Program-made: the position numbers and the translations under genes
DNA from: JALYGY01 sp963800975
GTDB taxonomy: Bacteria > Actinomycetota > Rubrobacteria > Rubrobacterales > Rubrobacteraceae
NCBI GenBank assembly: GCA_963800975.1
Contig: CAWDDB010000013.1
Location: forward strand, 1-64,000
Direction of reading: 5' to 3'
Length of the DNA: 64,000 nt
In this document: positions 9,057 to 16,629 of the stretch, piece after piece
Numbering within the stretch: position 1 is the first letter of the stretch
How the letters are laid out: each line of letters starts with the position of its first letter
The notes under the pieces: generated by a model
What the model was told of the DNA's origin: nothing
Database searches by the model: none
Seen by the model: the letters and a program-made list of their open reading frames with translations, nothing else

Positions 9057-9645
9057 GGCTTCCCCCTATCGACAACGTTGCTTGAAGACCACCTGATGCT
9101 GGGCCCGGACCGGCGTGGTGTCAGGTAGGCGCTTCGTAGTAGAAGGCGGACGGGCAGATGTCGTTTCGATAGTACAAAACCAACCGGACTGCGCTTCCGT
9201 GCCCTACTTACCGAGGATGGTACGCAGCAGACGACATGGACGAGAGTCTAGGAGGAGAACAGGTGCCCATCCTGCTCTTTCGCCATCCAGACAACGGAGG
9301 CTCGCAGTGTAGATAAACCGCCATCTTGACACTCTTCGTCGCCAAGAAGAACGTCTCTATCCTGGTGTGTACCCTAATCAGGCGTCAATGCATCCGCGAT
9401 GAAACGTCCCGAAGTCGGGACGATCTTCCCCTCTTGTGTAGTTACAAACCGCAGACGAAACACCGCATCCAGAATCGCGAATAGTTATCGGAACGTGTAG
9501 CGAGAGGTGTAGATGTCGGGATGAATCGGGACTTCTGGGACGCTTCAACGGGCGCGAGGGGCGCCGAGCATTCGGTTTCCTGCAAACGAACTTCGCAGAA
9601 CCCCTCTTACCCGAAGATGGGTGAATAAGACGGCGGCGAGTCTGC
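9057..9645. other. 589-bp non-coding stretch
   Basis: No reading frame here has a credible start, codon use or homology. It is somewhat AT-richer than its neighbours. The only structure I can point to is an inverted repeat CGTCCCGA-AG-TCGGGACG at 9405-9422 and one copy of the gene-end motif at 9609-9627. Confidence 0.6.
9609..9627 (-). repeat. Gene-end motif copy A
   Basis: On the minus strand reads TATTCACCCATCTTCGGGT, 19 nt past the stop of the membrane protein gene 9646-10914. It is one of four near-identical copies (others at 11005, 12067 and 13036). Copies A and B also share an adjacent GTTCT-CGAAGTTC segment. Confidence 0.75.
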
Positions 9646-10914
9646 TTACTCATCCCTACGGACCACCTCCGGACGCACCCACAAGGATACGTGCTCGGGC
9701 TGCATCGTGTCCCGAACCACCCACAGGAGATCGCTGTTCAAGCTGTTCAGGTCCGTTACATCGCGCAACCTGACGGAGAAGGCTTCCAGGGTCCTTCTGG
9801 CGTCGTACTTGCTCCTGTAAAAGCGGCGGTCTATGAACGACTGGATGCGTCTCCTCAAGGGGTTGAACAGCGCCGCAATGACGAGGGTGGAGGCCACGAC
9901 GACCAGTTGCGGTAGCTCTTGCTGGCCGGTGAGGGTTCGGAAGAGGGCCTGGGTCACCGTCACGACCCCGAAGTACACCAGTGCCAACGTAGCCGTAAGC
10001 GTCCCGTAGACGAGGGTGCGGTTGATGATGATGTCTATGTCGTAGAGGCGGTACCGAAGGATGGCTATCCCCATGGAGATGGGAATGGCCGGTATCAACA
10101 AGAGAAAAATCGCGTTCCCCATCCGCTCGAACCAGAGGGGCACCTCTATCACGTCGGGGATGACTTCGGCAAGTACGAGGCCCATGACTGCTGCGGCAGT
10201 GGCGTAAGCGAACCACTTGATCTGCTGGCGCTCTACCCCTTTGGCCCTATGCAGGCGCACAAACACTGATAAAGCTGCCGCAACGACAAGAACAGTAGCC
10301 ACCATGTTCAAGAGAATCGAGTTGGAGAAGTAGGAGAAGCCCTCTATACCGAGCGGGTTTCGGATAGGGCCAAGACCTTCTACGGGACCAGAAGAGAACG
10401 CACCCGATACGGCTCCCACCAACATAAAGGCCACCGTCAGCCACGTCACCCACCGCCAGCGCCTGCTTGGTGGCCTCCCAGTGGGGAATAGCAGTATAAA
10501 TAACACCGATAAGCCGATTACGATGAACACCAGCCAGGAAGAGACCCAGGCCATCGCTTGGCCTGCGGGGAGTGAAGCGGGTTGGGTCAGCAAAGCGTAG
10601 ATGGCGTACTGCCCACTGAAGTGGTAGAGGCTCTCGCTTAGAGCAAATAGGCACAGCAACCATCCCACGGGATTCTCGGGTCGGCGGGAGGCCACGATGG
10701 CACCCACACTCGAGTAGAACACGGCGTTGAGCGTGCTGTCGAGCCAGTCATCGAAGGTGTGCGTGTGTGGGTGCGAGAGGATCAGAGCCAAGAGCAAGAG
10801 GGCTAACACCGTGAGGGTTAATGATAGCGCCCAAAGTGACCATGCCAGCCAGGAGGTGGCACGGTAACTCGTCACGCCGATTACTCGATGCTGTTGTTTT
10901 GTCTCCTCTGTCAC
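9646..10914 (-). CDS. Multi-pass membrane sensor-like protein without output kinase
   Basis: 422 aa. Residues about 20-315 carry roughly eight hydrophobic segments, including NPVGWLLCLFALSE and ILRYRLYDIDIIINRTLVYG, the signature of the membrane sensor region found at the N-terminus of many actinobacterial histidine kinases and LuxR-type sensors. The C-terminal tail (FNPLRRRIQSFIDRRFYRSKYD, then RDTMQPEHVSLWVRPE) is the start of what in those kinases becomes a GAF-like region, but the protein stops here with no kinase, HTH or cyclase domain. Such stand-alone versions are common in Rubrobacter-like genomes. Role unknown; perhaps a membrane partner of a separate regulator. Confidence 0.75.
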   Translation of the reverse strand: MTEETKQQHRVIGVTSYRATSWLAWSLWALSLTLTVLALLLLALILSHPHTHTFDDWLDSTLNAVFYSSVGAIVASRRPENPVGWLLCLFALSESLYHFSGQYAIYALLTQPASLPAGQAMAWVSSWLVFIVIGLSVLFILLFPTGRPPSRRWRWVTWLTVAFMLVGAVSGAFSSGPVEGLGPIRNPLGIEGFSYFSNSILLNMVATVLVVAAALSVFVRLHRAKGVERQQIKWFAYATAAAVMGLVLAEVIPDVIEVPLWFERMGNAIFLLLIPAIPISMGIAILRYRLYDIDIIINRTLVYGTLTATLALVYFGVVTVTQALFRTLTGQQELPQLVVVASTLVIAALFNPLRRRIQSFIDRRFYRSKYDARRTLEAFSVRLRDVTDLNSLNSDLLWVVRDTMQPEHVSLWVRPEVVRRDE

Positions 10915-11004
10915 AACGCCACTCTACAGCGCTACCGTCTGCCAAGCGTTACGACAACCGTTACGAGGTGGCGTGTTCTGTGAACTTCGGAGAACTCTAG
11001 ACTT

Positions 11005-11023
11005 CCCCGAAGGTGGGTGAATA
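11005..11023 (-). repeat. Gene-end motif copy B
   Basis: Minus strand TATTCACCCACCTTCGGGG, 64 nt past the stop of the exported protein gene 11088-11720. It differs from the other copies only at the ends and shares flanking sequence with copy A. Confidence 0.75.
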
Positions 11024-11087
11024 GGGCGAGTGAAGGGGGCACGACGCTCCGGCCCCCGGAAAAATTCCCCGCTGCCTCGACGCCGCG

Positions 11088-11720
11088 TTACGGGGCAGTG
11101 GCGCAGATCGCGAAGGCGCTCACGCTCCACCCGGAGGCGGTCGGCTCCTCCTCAAATGCTGCCACATTGACGGCCTTGGAAAGGGGGGTCACCTCATCTA
11201 CCACGACGTTCGTTTCTTCGTTCGGAGAGGGTCCCTCTTTGCCTCCGAAGAGGTCGTAGCCGGTACCCACGAGGACCTTCCCGACCGGGCACTCCGCTCT
11301 CGCGCCCTTTTGGGACTGCGAGTCGGAGTCGCTCGTAGCGATGACCCGCTGCAGGCCGTTCACCCCGATCCGGTTCGCGCCCCTGCCGTCCAGCTCGTCC
11401 GCGTTTAGGTTGGTGACCCGGCCGTCCGAGTTGACCCTCATCGGCGCCTCCCCGGGGTTCACCGTGAGGTTTAGCGCCTGGTCGTTGAGGCCGGGGTTGG
11501 TGTTCGCGACCTGCATGGCCGCCCCGTTTACGTTGCCGGTGAGCTTGGTGAGGGCGCTCGCCACGTTGTTCTGGCCGAGGACGAAGTTGCCCCCGGTAGC
11601 CCCGAAGGCCACCGACGCGGCCCCGAACACCAGCGCCAGTATCACGGCCAGCCCCACCGCGAACACCGTCGCCCTCCCTACCCACATCACCTTGCTTGCC
11701 GCGCTCCTCAACATGGCCAT
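11088..11720 (-). CDS. Exported protein with LDG-type repeat region
   Basis: ATG 11720 is preceded by CGAGGAGGCACG, so I reject the longer frame starting at 11801; the protein is 210 aa. It has a signal peptide or N-terminal anchor (RATVFAVGLAVILALVFGAASVAFGA). The mature part contains NFVLGQNNVASALTKLTGN, a segment of the NADELDGRGAN type that recurs in secreted actinobacterial proteins, and a C-terminal domain with two cysteines (AECPVGKVLVGTGYD and AFAICATAP) that could form a disulfide. I recognise the style but not a function. Probably a surface or extracellular protein. Confidence 0.7.
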   Translation of the reverse strand: MAMLRSAASKVMWVGRATVFAVGLAVILALVFGAASVAFGATGGNFVLGQNNVASALTKLTGNVNGAAMQVANTNPGLNDQALNLTVNPGEAPMRVNSDGRVTNLNADELDGRGANRIGVNGLQRVIATSDSDSQSQKGARAECPVGKVLVGTGYDLFGGKEGPSPNEETNVVVDEVTPLSKAVNVAAFEEEPTASGWSVSAFAICATAP

Positions 11721-12102
11721 CGTGCCTCCTCGTCTTCGCTCCGAACGACGTAGGCATGTTAGGGGGCAGAGGGGGGCGGGATCATCCGTAACCCTACGCA
11801 ATCTGGTTACTTAGTTGCTCATCTTCCGCGACTCGAGGGAGGGGCTAGGCCCCGGTCCTAATGGCCAGGGATGCACACGCCGCATAGGCCCAGGGCTGTG
11901 CGGACTTCCGAGAACATGCCTTCCGAAACTGTTTGGAAAATCGGAACGAGTGGCGAATCGGGGCCTCTAGGGTCGCCAGGAGGGGACCAAGAGGAGTCGA
12001 TCGGCCGCCTTTCAGTGCCAAAAGCGCACGCTCGGGAAGCCTTCGGCTATTTTCCAAACAGTTTCTACCCGAAGGTGGATGAATAGAGGAGCGGGAGACC
12101 CT
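11721..12102. other. Non-coding stretch with a 17-bp perfect inverted repeat
   Basis: No convincing gene. GAAACTGTTTGGAAAAT at 11925-11941 is repeated in reverse complement at 12049-12065, 107 bp apart, and copy C of the gene-end motif follows directly at 12067. The 141-bp unit looks like a small palindromic-end element (MITE-like) or the ends of a decayed cassette. Confidence 0.5.
12067..12085 (-). repeat. Gene-end motif copy C
   Basis: Minus strand TATTCATCCACCTTCGGGT. It lies 18 nt past the stop of the frameshifted small gene ending at 12103 and directly abuts the right arm of the 17-bp inverted repeat. Confidence 0.75.
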
Positions 12103-12337
12103 CTAGGCGCCCAGGGCATCGCTGGTCTTCTCCAACCCGCTTGCCCAGAACAGCTCCAGCTGTCCGTCGTACAGCCGCGCGTCTACGGCGAGGGCGTCTT
12201 CGTGCCCGAAGCGCCGCCCTATCGTGCCGAGCATACCCCCGCAGCTCCGGCCGCCTGTCGCTCCCAGGCACCTTCACCCTTGCCCCGACGACGGCCTCGT
12301 GCCCTCGCAAGGAATCCGCTCCCACGTCCGTGGACAA
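12103..12337 (-). pseudogene. Small SH3/KOW-like protein remnant, one frameshift
   Basis: Two minus-strand frames join to a short protein: GARVKVPGSDRRPELRG, then MLGTIGRRFGHEDALAVDAR and LYDGQLELFWASGLEKTSD up to TAG at 12103-12105. The alternation of charged and aliphatic residues and the DG-x-LELFW ending resemble small barrel proteins I associate with Rubrobacter-like genomes. The break is in a run of five G near 12230, where four G would restore the frame. Either a decayed gene or a homopolymer error. Function unknown. Confidence 0.5.
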
Positions 12338-12656
12338 ATCAGGGACCGAACGTCACTCCCAGGACGGACCCGTGTCGCGCGACCCTCCGATCAAACCGCG
12401 CCGACAGGCGGAAGTGAACGTCGATCGATGCGAGTTCCCGTGGACGAGATGCCTCGACCGCCGCGTGCACCTTCCGCCTTGAGGGCAACGAGGGCATGAT
12501 ACGATGGCGGCGAGCAGGCCAACTGTTCGCCTTTCTGGGGCCGAAGCCGCCGGGGCAACACGGGATGCGCTTCTCCCCTCGACTCGGGCCTCTGTGTGGG
12601 TTCGTTCCGTTAACCGGCGAGGTACACGCCTACCGGTACGGAAGGAGCTCACCCTC
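12338..12656. other. Intergenic region upstream of the Cys/His protein
   Basis: Open frames here are GC-rich shadows without start sites. I see no hairpin or promoter of note except the ribosome site GGAAGGAG (12640-12647) for the next gene. Confidence 0.5.
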
Positions 12657-12989
12657 ATGCCACCGGAAGCCACCGATGCCCACGCCGCAGACGAGCGTGC
12701 CCGTTGCGAGGTCGGCAAGACCCTCTTCGCGGACGGGGAGTGCCGGAGGCTGGGCGAGGTCCAGTCCGACGGCAGCCTGCTGTGCGTACACCACGCCAAG
12801 CTGCTGAGGTTGGAGGTGCGAGAAGAGGACTTGCTAGGCACGGTGTTCGAGATGGACGAGTGGCTTGAGAACCCCGACAATCGGGCGGACCAGTTGCACT
12901 GGCGGCGGTTGCTACGCGATCGGGACGAAACCGTGGAGGAGCTACGGTTCAACCGCACCCTAATTGCGGCTCACAAGGAAAGAGAGTAA
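12657..12989 (+). CDS. Small Cys/His-rich hypothetical protein
   Basis: ATG 12657 has GGAAGGAG 9 nt upstream, so the longer frame from 12504 is not needed; 110 aa. Residues 15-45 contain CEVGKTLFADGECRRLGEVQ and LLCVHHAK: three Cys and a His pair in an order that could bind one zinc ion. The rest is highly charged and helical (EEDLLGTVFEMDEWL, RDRDETVEELRFNRTLI). No family recognised. It sits in the decayed accessory region and is followed by copy D of the gene-end motif. Confidence 0.6.
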   Translation: MPPEATDAHAADERARCEVGKTLFADGECRRLGEVQSDGSLLCVHHAKLLRLEVREEDLLGTVFEMDEWLENPDNRADQLHWRRLLRDRDETVEELRFNRTLIAAHKERE

Positions 12990-13363
12990 TAAACGACGTA
13001 CGCGGCAGCATCACCATCTTGAATCCCGACGACCCTATTTACCCACCTTCGGGTAGGTAGAGCACGCAATGGCCGCAGCCCGGAGCCGTTCACTGCTTCG
13101 TTCCCCTTCCGGGATCCTTTAGGAACCGAAGTTGGTAATAAGTGATACAATAGATCCGACGTTGTACCTCGCAGTGGGAGGTAAGGACCGATGGAGACGA
13201 AGGCCGACTAAACAGCCGCGGGCGCCGGCGTTGTGGCACGACCGGGGCTTGTAGCGCGGGCTGGCGATCGCCGCCTCCTAACAGGAGCGGCTTCGCCGGC
13301 CCGAATTTTTTGCTTTGCTTGGGGTGGCCCCTGGCAAGGCTGGCGAGCCGGAAAGGGAAGGTC
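12990..13363. other. Non-coding stretch with motif copy D and a possible -10 box
   Basis: Holds the plus-strand gene-end motif at 13036-13054 and a TACAAT box at 13146-13151 in locally AT-rich DNA, which may drive the downstream charged protein. No -35 of quality is visible. The remainder shows nothing I can name. Confidence 0.4.
13036..13054 (+). repeat. Gene-end motif copy D
   Basis: TATTTACCCACCTTCGGGT on the plus strand, 46 nt past the stop of the plus-strand gene 12657-12989. This is the only copy in plus orientation, matching the only plus-strand gene of the set, so the motif follows gene direction. Confidence 0.75.
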
Positions 13364-13951
13364 GTGCGCACGGAGCAGACGGTGGCGGAGATGGCGAACG
13401 AGGCACTGGCGCGCGAGGCGAAGGCGAGGACCGAACGCACCGGGGAACCCCCCGAGGTCGCGCTTGAGGCAGTCCTGATTACCGAGGACGGTCGGCGGCT
13501 AGCGGGGTTGCGGGACGGTCCCCACCGCGCCGATAAAGCGGCTTGGTGGCAGGCAGACTTCCCTGGGGAGGACGTGGAGGAGCGGGCCCGAACCGAGCGG
13601 GAGGAGCGCGGCCGTGCTCGACGGGAGGAGCAAGACCGAGCCCGTCGCGCTGCCTGGGAGTCCTTCATCAGGGAGGAGCGTCGAGAACTGGAGCTGCGCA
13701 GAGACGGCCAGCTGGCCGAGCTCCTGCCGTCGGGGCAGACGTCGTCGTCGCGGCGTTTGGCTTCCGAAGACCGGAGGCAAGCGCGCGAGGGTCTGGTGGC
13801 GCTCATGAGCGGCGGGAAGGTGTCCTACAAGCGCGTGGAGGAGCTGTCGGAAGAGGACATGCCGGCCAGGATAGCGGCCAATAGACTGCGTGAGTCGTGG
13901 CTCAAGGAGCTGCGGGACGGCTGGCTCCGCAGCGGCGATACCGTCCCTTAG
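13364..13951 (+). CDS. Charged coiled-coil hypothetical protein
   Basis: GTG 13364 with AGGGAAGG just upstream is the best start (195 aa). After a short N-terminal part (TVAEMANEALAREAKAR, then a small alpha/beta stretch VLITEDGRRLAGL) the protein is dominated by Glu/Arg-rich helix (EERARTEREERGRARREEQ, residues about 72-120) typical of a coiled coil, followed by a helical tail with RESWLKELRDGW. No enzyme motif. Its stop is immediately followed by the dead integrase remnant, so it may be cargo of an old mobile element. Function unknown. Confidence 0.55.
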   Translation: MRTEQTVAEMANEALAREAKARTERTGEPPEVALEAVLITEDGRRLAGLRDGPHRADKAAWWQADFPGEDVEERARTEREERGRARREEQDRARRAAWESFIREERRELELRRDGQLAELLPSGQTSSSRRLASEDRRQAREGLVALMSGGKVSYKRVEELSEEDMPARIAANRLRESWLKELRDGWLRSGDTVP

Positions 13952-13967
13952 CCTTATCTGCGAGGCG

Positions 13968-14160
13968 GGGTGCCATCCGAGGGAGGCCGAGATACGGCAC
14001 ACGTGTGCCACACTACTGTTGGGTAGTAACGTCCATCCCAAGTATGTCCAGGAGCTTCTAGTGTACGCTTCCATAGCCATCACACTGGACACCAATTCTC
14101 ATGTGCTCAAAAGGGCATGGACGGCGGGATCGGCGGCGCGATGGACGAGGCCCCCGGATA
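13968..14160 (+). pseudogene. C-terminal remnant of a tyrosine recombinase (phage-type integrase)
   Basis: The frame reads EIRHTCATLLLGSNVHPKYV, QELLVYASIAITLDTNSHVL, the last part of a phage integrase catalytic domain. Only about 60 residues remain; the N-terminal and core-binding domains are absent. The catalytic residues are damaged: the His of the HxxR box is Ala (AEIR), the LGHAS His is Tyr (LVYAS), and the DTYSHV nucleophile Tyr is Asn (DTNSHV). After SHVLK the homologous MDxxxGxAMDEA tail continues in another frame. Clearly dead. It sits about 90 bp from the left 46-bp tRNA-Lys duplicate, as expected of an integrase next to its att site. Confidence 0.85.
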
Positions 14161-14245
14161 GGCTTCGACGGACCGCGTTGGTGTAGTAGAGCCCCGGTCC
14201 GTATCCGGTACTTTACTATTTTCCGCTGTTTGCAGGTACTTACCG

Positions 14246-14291
14246 AGTGAGCCGCCCAGGACTCGAACCTGGAACCTAGAGATTAAGAGTC
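14246..14291. repeat. Left copy of a 46-bp direct repeat matching the 3' part of tRNA-Lys (att site)
   Basis: 46 bp identical to 19990-20035, which is the T arm, acceptor 3' strand and part of the anticodon arm of the intact tRNA-Lys(CTT). This copy is not a tRNA: homology stops within the anticodon arm. Site-specific integration into the 3' end of a tRNA leaves exactly this arrangement. Confidence 0.9.
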
Positions 14292-14714
14292 ATGTCGGAT
14301 ACATTTCCCAACAGTTCCTAAGTTTGCAAAACGCCTGGAAATAGCAGGATTATTAGCAAGGGTGCAGTTCCCGGGTTTTCGGGTTATTCACTCCGGTTGA
14401 TGCACTATAGATGCACACGCCGGCGCTTTATAAGGCTCAACGTCGTGCGTCCGTTTCAGGGACGTCAAGCTACAAACTCGGTCAAGAATGGCGCACCGCA
14501 TAGCTGCAGCCGAGACTGGCAGATACGGAGCAATTCTCTTCCATCCCCGTGAGCCCCAGTACTCTGCGGTAGAGCGAATGTCGGGGACACTGTTCACGGG
14601 AACTCAGGAGTTAGGCGACCAAACCTCATCCCTCGAAACGCCGGCGCTTGGCGCTTCGTGGACGGTGCCGGCGACGACGGGGAACGGTGCTTGACCCAAC
14701 ACCGTGGACAGCTT
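14292..14714. other. Non-coding stretch inside the tRNA-Lys-bracketed segment
   Basis: AT-richer than neighbours, no credible coding. It runs from the left att copy to the ArsR operator; I see no gene or structured RNA in it. Confidence 0.5.
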
Positions 14715-14750
14715 ACTATACCATTCGGTTACGTAACCGAATGGTATAGT
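14715..14750. promoter_or_regulatory. Perfect 36-bp palindrome: ArsR operator/promoter
   Basis: A perfect 36-bp palindrome centred on TTACGTAA, each half containing ACCATTCGGTTACG. It ends in TATAGT (14745-14750), a good -10 box lying 6 nt before the ATG of the ArsR gene, so the transcript is probably leaderless and the regulator would bind over its own promoter. Confidence 0.85.
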
Positions 14751-14756
14751 TTGGAG

Positions 14757-15104
14757 ATGCCGAACGACACCCTCGACAGCACGTTCGCGGCGCTGGCGGA
14801 CCCGACCCGGCGTGCGATCCTGGCGCGCCTGTCCTCGGGCGAGGCCACGGTCACGGAGTTGGCGGAGCCCTTCGAGATGACCCTGCCCGCCGTCTCCAAG
14901 CACCTCAAGGTGCTCGAGCGCGCCGGCCTGGTCTCGCGCGGTCGCGTCGCTCAGTCGCGGCCGTGCCGGCTGGAAGCGGCACCCCTACGGGAGGCCGCCG
15001 GCTGGGTGGTGCAGTACCGACGCTTCTGGGAAGGGAGCTTCGACCGCCTGGACGATTACCTGCAGGAGCTGCAAAGGGAGGACGCGGGTGGCGAAGGGCG
15101 GTGA
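14757..15104 (+). CDS. ArsR-family HTH transcriptional regulator
   Basis: 115 aa from ATG 14757, chosen because the palindromic promoter ends just before it. The winged helix is clear: FAALADPTRRAILARLSSGE, VTELAEPFEMTLPAVSKHLK (recognition helix) and VLERAGLVSRGR. No metal-binding Cys motif is present, in line with the ArsR subgroup that pairs with SRPBCC (AHSA1) proteins instead of sensing metals. The next gene overlaps its 3' end by 17 bp and is such a protein. Probably an autorepressor through the 36-bp palindrome. Confidence 0.9.
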   Translation: MPNDTLDSTFAALADPTRRAILARLSSGEATVTELAEPFEMTLPAVSKHLKVLERAGLVSRGRVAQSRPCRLEAAPLREAAGWVVQYRRFWEGSFDRLDDYLQELQREDAGGEGR

Positions 15105-16224
15105 TGCCGGAGCCGGGTCGGCAGGGCTCGGGTTCGTCGTCGCGCGCGTCTTCGACGCCCCGCGCGAGCTGGTGTTCAAAGCGTGGACGGAGCCGGAGCG
15201 TCTGAAGCGCTGGTGGGGCCCGAAAGGATATACGACGCCATACTGCGACATCGACCTGCGCGAGGGCGGCGTTTTCCTCTACTACATGCGATCCTCCGAG
15301 GGCCGCGACCATTGGGGCAGGGGCGTGTTCCGCGAGATCGTGGTGCCCGAGCGGCTCGTGCTCGCCATGTCCTTCGCGGACGCCGAGGGCAACGCGGTCC
15401 CGGCCACGCGCTACGGGATGAGCCCCGAGTGGCCGCCGGAAACGCTCCTTACGGTGGCGTTCGAGGAGGAGGCGGACAAGACGAGGGTGACCCTGCGTTA
15501 CGAGGGCGTCCCGCCGGGCCCGGACGGTGACGGGACTCGGCAGGGCTGGGCCGAAATGCTGGACGGTCTCGCCGAATACCTGGCGGAGGCGGAAGCGCCG
15601 CGCCCGCGGCGGGTGCGAAGAGGACATTCGCGGGGGCGAATGGGACGCAGGATCGAATCGTCAAAGCAAACCGATGGAAGGAGGATCGAGATGGGAAAGC
15701 TGATCGCCACCACGCAGGCCACCGTCGACGGCGTCATAGACCCGGTCGGCGAGTGGGTGCAGGCGGACGGAGACCACGGCGACTACTCGTTCGAGCGTCA
15801 GGCGAGATCCGGCGGGCTGGTGCTGGGCCGCAAGACCTACGAGGGGCTGGCGGGATACTGGCCGAGCCAGTCGGGCAAGTGGGCGGACATGGTCAACGCG
15901 ATGCCGAAGTACGTCGGGTCCAGGACCCTCTCCGGGGATCTCGAGTGGAACGCGACGCTGCTCGCGGGGGACCTCGAGGACTCGATCCCGAGGCTGAAGG
16001 ACGAGGTCGACGGTGACCTGTTCATGCACGGGAGCGGCGAGTTCGCGTACGCCCTCGCCGAGAGGGGCCTGATCGACGAGTACGAGGTCTACCTGAACCC
16101 GCTCGTATGGGGCGAGGGAAACGTCCACGTGCTCGGCGACAGGGGCACCGTCCGGATGAAGCTCGACGACGTGAAGCGGTTCGACTCCGGGGTCGTCCTC
16201 CTCACCTACCTCCCGGCGTATTGA
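15088..16224 (+). CDS. SRPBCC (AHSA1-type) domain fused in frame to a DHFR/RibD-C-like domain
   Basis: GTG 15088 overlaps the arsR stop. Residues 1-170 are an SRPBCC/START-fold ligand-binding domain (VVARVFDAPRELVFKAWTEP, LKRWWGPKGYTTPYC, GWAEMLDGLAEYLAE). A basic linker (about 171-200) leads without a stop into a DHFR-like RibD C-terminal domain (MGKLIATTQATVDGVIDPVG, LVLGRKTYEGLAGYWPSQ, FMHGSGEFAYALAERGLIDE). These are normally two genes. GGAAGGAGG sits directly before an internal ATG at 15691, so the second domain may also be made alone. Substrates unknown; possibly a small-molecule responsive or detoxifying pair under ArsR. Confidence 0.85.
   Translation: MAKGGDAGAGSAGLGFVVARVFDAPRELVFKAWTEPERLKRWWGPKGYTTPYCDIDLREGGVFLYYMRSSEGRDHWGRGVFREIVVPERLVLAMSFADAEGNAVPATRYGMSPEWPPETLLTVAFEEEADKTRVTLRYEGVPPGPDGDGTRQGWAEMLDGLAEYLAEAEAPRPRRVRRGHSRGRMGRRIESSKQTDGRRIEMGKLIATTQATVDGVIDPVGEWVQADGDHGDYSFERQARSGGLVLGRKTYEGLAGYWPSQSGKWADMVNAMPKYVGSRTLSGDLEWNATLLAGDLEDSIPRLKDEVDGDLFMHGSGEFAYALAERGLIDEYEVYLNPLVWGEGNVHVLGDRGTVRMKLDDVKRFDSGVVLLTYLPAY
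15677..15693 (+). promoter_or_regulatory. Internal ribosome-binding site and ATG
   Basis: GGAAGGAGG at 15677-15685 with ATG at 15691-15693 lies inside the 378-codon frame, at the boundary of its two domains. It decides whether the DHFR-like domain can be translated separately. Confidence 0.7.
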
Positions 16225-16240
16225 AGGCAAGGACTCCCTC

Positions 16241-16543
16241 GTGCTGTTCATCGCTGGGCACACCGAGGTCGATCCAGACGATCGGGACGAGGCAGTCCCC
16301 CTCATGCGTGACCCCGTCACGCGCGCTCGCGACGCCCCCGGGTGCCTGGATGTCGCGGTCACCGCCGACCTGATCGACCCCGGCCGCGTCAACATCTTCG
16401 AGCGCCGGGAGTCGCAAGAGGCCCTCGAAACCTTCCGCGGCAGCGGCCCCGGCAACAAGCAAGGCGCCGCCATGCTCTCGGCGTCGGTGGCCGAGTACGA
16501 CGTCGCCGACGTGCGGCCCCTGTTCGGGGGAGGCACGGCATGA
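16241..16543 (+). CDS. ABM-fold (antibiotic biosynthesis monooxygenase-like) protein
   Basis: 100 aa from GTG 16241. A ferredoxin-like ABM fold: VDPDDRDEAVPLMRDPVTRA, GCLDVAVTADLIDPGRVNI, FERRESQEALETF. Members are small cofactor-free oxygenases or merely structural relatives; the biological role is often unknown. Only 17 nt separate it from the fusion gene upstream, so it belongs to the same ArsR-headed transcript. Confidence 0.8.
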   Translation: MLFIAGHTEVDPDDRDEAVPLMRDPVTRARDAPGCLDVAVTADLIDPGRVNIFERRESQEALETFRGSGPGNKQGAAMLSASVAEYDVADVRPLFGGGTA

Positions 16544-16629
16544 ACCGCCGCACGGATTGTGCCGCGACCGATGAGATCGGCGCGTCCGTCCGGATCTGAC
16601 GACAACACGAGAGAAGGGTAGGGACGACC

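Noticed and set aside
9378..9653. Possible gene on the minus strand
   Set aside because: The frame runs through the gene-end motif, has no ribosome site and no family-like sequence.
9609..13054. Integron attC sites
   Set aside because: The motif follows genes as attC does but lacks the core GTTRRRY and the long imperfect stem, and no integron integrase is visible; kept only as an analogy.
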